The notes beneath the pieces were generated by a model. It saw only the letters and a program-made list of their open reading frames with translations, ran no database searches and was not told where the DNA came from. From the NCBI GenBank assembly GCA_030037575.1, contig JASHRB010000182.1, forward strand, positions 1-9,389: 9,389 nucleotides of DNA, given 5' to 3'. Shown here one piece after another: positions 7,719 through 9,389 of the stretch. The first letter of the stretch is position 1; the number at the start of each line of letters is the position of its first letter. Source of the stretch: Candidatus Sulfotelmatobacter sp. (lineage in GTDB: Bacteria; Acidobacteriota; Terriglobia; Terriglobales; Acidobacteriaceae). The translations under genes and the position numbers were made by a program.

Positions 7719-7742
7719 CTGCGTTATCAGTTGATCAGACAG
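7719..7742. promoter_or_regulatory. Operator-like dyad upstream of the tolC pair
   Basis: This is a 24-bp imperfect palindrome with 16 of 24 positions symmetric. The core is ATCAGTTGAT (perfect ATCA/TGAT half-sites around GT), and CTG and CAG form the outer ends. It lies 39-62 nt before the start of the first tolC-like gene, where a promoter would be expected. Size and symmetry suit a TetR- or MarR-type repressor, common regulators of efflux genes. No regulator gene is in the window, so this is inference. Confidence 0.4.
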
Positions 7743-7784
7743 CGGAATTACCTTAAACCATGCACTTTCACCCGGATTGTGGTA

Positions 7785-7796
7785 CGCAAGCTTGCG
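7785..7796. repeat. Perfect 12-bp palindrome
   Basis: CGCAAGCTTGCG reads the same on both strands, about 105 nt upstream of the first tolC-like start codon. It could be a second protein-binding site or chance. No function can be assigned from sequence alone. Confidence 0.3.
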
Positions 7797-7816
7797 GCTT
7801 CGAGTTCCTTCAAAAC

Positions 7817-7844
7817 GCGGATGTGCGGGCGGACGACCATCCGC
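7817..7844. repeat. 7-bp inverted repeat in the divergent gap
   Basis: GCGGATG (7817-7823) pairs perfectly with CATCCGC (7838-7844) around a 14-nt loop. No T-run follows on either strand, so it is not a terminator of the usual kind. It may be a weak hairpin in a tolC leader or chance in GC-rich DNA. Confidence 0.25.
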
Positions 7845-8041
7845 TCACGCACAAATCCCACCGTGTTTCTTAGGCGGAGAGCGGCGAACGCAAAATCCTT
7901 CTTTGGGATTGATCGCATCAGTATATCCGACGCCGATTGCACTCCCTTCAAGTCTGCGACCCGTGAACCTGATAGAGTTCTGGCGAGGAACCAGCATCCC
8001 CGCAGACCGGCATTACGGCGCAGCACGCCGCGAAGTCCGTT

Positions 8042-8047
8042 TATAAA
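8042..8047 (+). promoter_or_regulatory. Possible -10 box for truA
   Basis: TATAAA lies 44 nt before ATG 8092 in an otherwise GC-rich gap. Transcription from it would begin near 8054, which fits ATG 8092 as the truA start and argues against the TTG at 8053. No good -35 hexamer is seen 16-18 nt upstream, so the call is weak. Confidence 0.3.
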
Positions 8048-8091
8048 AAGCATTGGATGAAGCCGCGGCATCCTGGGACTCGAAACATCGC

Positions 8092-8844
8092 ATGCGCAAT
8101 CTCAAATTGATCGTCTCCTATGACGGCTCGGAATTCGCCGGCTGGCAAGTGCAACCGAATGCTGCGACCGTACAAGGCACACTCGTCACTGCCCTTGGAC
8201 GAATTACCGGCGAAAAGGTATGGCCGCAGGCCTCGGGAAGAACCGATGCGGGAGTGCACGCGCTGGCGCAGGTGGTGACGTTTGCCACGGAGTCGGCGGT
8301 GCCGACGGCAAATTTTGTAAAGGCCCTGAACGATATTTTGCCGGCATCGGTTCGGGTGTTGGAGACCAGCGAAGCGCCCGCAGATTTTCATGCGCGCAAG
8401 TCGGCGTGCGCGAAAACTTATCGCTACCGAATCTATCGAGGCGCAATCTGCCCGCCGTTTCTCGCGCGCTACGTTTGGCACTATCCGTTTCCTCTGAATG
8501 AAGCGGCGATGGCCCGAGCGGCGCAATTCGTCGAAGGCGAGCATGACTTCACTTCTTTCGCGGCGGTCGACCCGGAGCGCCCCCGGGAAGAGGCTCCGGC
8601 TTCGAAGGTGAGACGAATTTTTTGCTCGCGTTGGGAGCGCGAGGGCGAAGAATTGTCGTATACGGTCAGGGGGTCGGGTTTTCTGCATCACATGGTGAGA
8701 AACTTGGTGGGGACGTTTATTCTCGTGGGCAAAGGAACGTGGAGACCTGAGGACCTCGCAGGCATACTCGAGGCGCGCAATCGATCGGCGGCGGGAGCAA
8801 CCGCTCCGGCCGGCGGATTGTATCTGGTGAAGGTGGAATACTGA
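8092..8844 (+). CDS. truA: tRNA pseudouridine(38-40) synthase TruA
   Basis: TruA converts uridines 38, 39 and 40 in the anticodon arm of many tRNAs to pseudouridine in the cytoplasm. The N-terminus has the family pattern LIVSYDGSEFAGWQVQP (6-22). The catalytic motif GRTDAGVHA (49-57) contains the nucleophile Asp52. Later come the KTYRYRIY segment and GFLHHMVRNLVGT, which matches the conserved C-terminal motif of TruA. At 250 residues it is slightly shorter than the 270 of E. coli, within the usual range. The frame is open from a TTG at 8053, but ATG 8092 matches the start of the family domain and leaves room for a promoter. The ribosome-binding site is weak. The aldehyde dehydrogenase starts 13 nt after its stop, so the two are probably co-transcribed. 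All key residues are present. Confidence 0.96.
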   Translation: MRNLKLIVSYDGSEFAGWQVQPNAATVQGTLVTALGRITGEKVWPQASGRTDAGVHALAQVVTFATESAVPTANFVKALNDILPASVRVLETSEAPADFHARKSACAKTYRYRIYRGAICPPFLARYVWHYPFPLNEAAMARAAQFVEGEHDFTSFAAVDPERPREEAPASKVRRIFCSRWEREGEELSYTVRGSGFLHHMVRNLVGTFILVGKGTWRPEDLAGILEARNRSAAGATAPAGGLYLVKVEY

Positions 8845-8857
8845 GTTGCGATTTGCT

Positions 8858-9389
8858 ATGGCCGGGGATTTACAGGTCGGCGCGCGCAAGATTGTTTCGG
8901 TGAATCCGGCGACGGGTCAGGTATTGCGCGAGTGGGAATGCGCGGACCCGGGAGAGGTTCGTGCAGCGGTCGAGCGGGCGCGCGCGGCGCAGACGGAATG
9001 GGCACAGAAGGGTGTGCGTAAGCGTATCGAAATCCTGCGCAGGTTTCAGCAGAAGTTGCTTCGGCGAAAGACGGAAATTGCCGAGACCATCACACGCGAG
9101 GCCGGCAAACCAGTGGCCGAGGCTTTGACCACGGAAGTGTTGGTGGTGCTCGATTCGGCCGGCTTCCTGATCGACCACGCATATCGCTGGCTGCGCGATG
9201 AACCGGTGGCGCACGGCAATCTGGTGGCCAAGCTAAAAGCCGGCCGGCTGCTGCGCCAGCCTTACGGGGTTGTGGGAATCATTTCCCCCTGGAACTATCC
9301 GTTTTCGATTCCCGCCGGTGAGGCGCTCGCCGGCTTGGTTGCGGGGAATGCCGTGGTGCTGAAGCCCTCGGAGTTTACGCCGCTGGTTG
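8858..9389 (+). CDS. Aldehyde dehydrogenase family protein, NAD(P)-dependent, 5' part
   Basis: The right edge cuts this gene after 177 complete codons of an expected 450-500. The family oxidises aldehydes to acids with NAD(P)+. Visible landmarks are VNPATGQVL (15-23), an AAVERARAAQTEWA helix (36-49), EAGKPVAEA (81-89), PYGVVGIISPWNYPFSIP (135-152) and AGNAVVLKPSEFTPL (162-176). Asn146 in the PWN motif is the oxyanion-hole residue, and Lys169 in LKPSE contacts the nucleotide. The catalytic Cys and Glu lie beyond the window. The wording of these motifs resembles coniferyl-aldehyde and related broad-range dehydrogenases, but the substrate cannot be assigned. It follows the truA stop by 13 nt, which suggests an operon, though the functions are unrelated. 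Only a weak ribosome-binding site precedes ATG 8858. Confidence 0.94.
   Translation, partial: MAGDLQVGARKIVSVNPATGQVLREWECADPGEVRAAVERARAAQTEWAQKGVRKRIEILRRFQQKLLRRKTEIAETITREAGKPVAEALTTEVLVVLDSAGFLIDHAYRWLRDEPVAHGNLVAKLKAGRLLRQPYGVVGIISPWNYPFSIPAGEALAGLVAGNAVVLKPSEFTPLV

Larger units (their letters stand above)
7681..8091. other. Divergent intergenic region between the tolC pair and truA
   Basis: About 410 nt separate the two divergent start codons, and I see no convincing gene. Frames such as 8071-7748 on the minus strand (107 aa, Arg-rich) have no ribosome-binding site, signal or recognisable motif. The region should hold promoters for both directions. It contains an operator-like dyad at 7719-7742, a 12-bp palindrome at 7785-7796, and a 7-bp inverted repeat at 7817-7844. 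A TATACT on the minus strand (7925-7920) is a possible -10 box, but its -35 is poor. A TATAAA at 8042-8047 faces truA. No tRNA or riboswitch pattern was recognised. Confidence 0.7.

Noticed and set aside
7748..8071. 107-codon minus-strand open frame in the divergent gap (and a plus-strand frame 7560-8060)
   Set aside because: The minus-strand frame is Arg-rich and has no ribosome-binding site, recognisable motif, signal or membrane segment. It would overlap the truA leader. The plus-strand frame runs into the antisense of the tolC N-terminus. A small gene cannot be fully excluded, but nothing supports one.
1..9389. Mobile elements, CRISPR arrays, tRNA or rRNA genes, or defence and biosynthetic clusters
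   Set aside because: No terminal inverted repeats, integrase or transposase motifs, regularly spaced repeats, T-loop patterns or defence-type domains were seen on either strand. The gene content is housekeeping, metabolic and envelope.

Overview
The window looks like ordinary chromosome from a GC-rich Gram-negative bacterium. The best guess is Acidobacteriota (Terriglobia-like). This rests on the long TolC-family proteins, the short WaaE/KdtX-type GT2 beside a GT39-type GT-C transferase, and an acyl-CoA mutase with a separate large subunit; it is inference from family resemblance, not a search. No transposase, integrase, CRISPR array, tRNA or rRNA was seen.

Five genes lie on the minus strand and two on the plus strand, diverging from a gap of about 0.4 kb at 7681-8091. 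Read in the direction of transcription (right to left), the minus-strand block is: two tandem TolC-family outer-membrane proteins (7680-5584 and 5394-3313), a multi-pass GT39/ArnT-like glycosyltransferase (3134-1848), a cytoplasmic-facing GT2 glycosyltransferase (1783-998), and the N-terminal 313 residues of a B12-dependent acyl-CoA mutase large subunit that runs off the left edge (941-1). The plus-strand block is truA (8092-8844), followed 13 nt later by an aldehyde dehydrogenase cut by the right edge (8858-9389).

The tolC pair and the two glycosyltransferases are all cell-envelope genes and may form one expression unit. The gaps of 189 nt (tolC-tolC) and 178 nt (tolC-GT39) leave room for internal promoters, and no inner-membrane pump or adaptor gene is present to say what the TolC proteins export. 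The mutase and the aldehyde dehydrogenase are metabolic and are probably neighbours only.

I found no clear new system. The observations most worth checking are: the mutase has the Phe/Gln substrate-pocket pair of isobutyryl-CoA mutase rather than the Tyr/Arg pair of methylmalonyl-CoA mutase; a run of nine G lies in frame inside the GT39 gene; the two TolC paralogs share a Gly-rich insert and a cysteine pair that holds the only cysteines of each mature protein; and an operator-like dyad lies just upstream of the first tolC gene.
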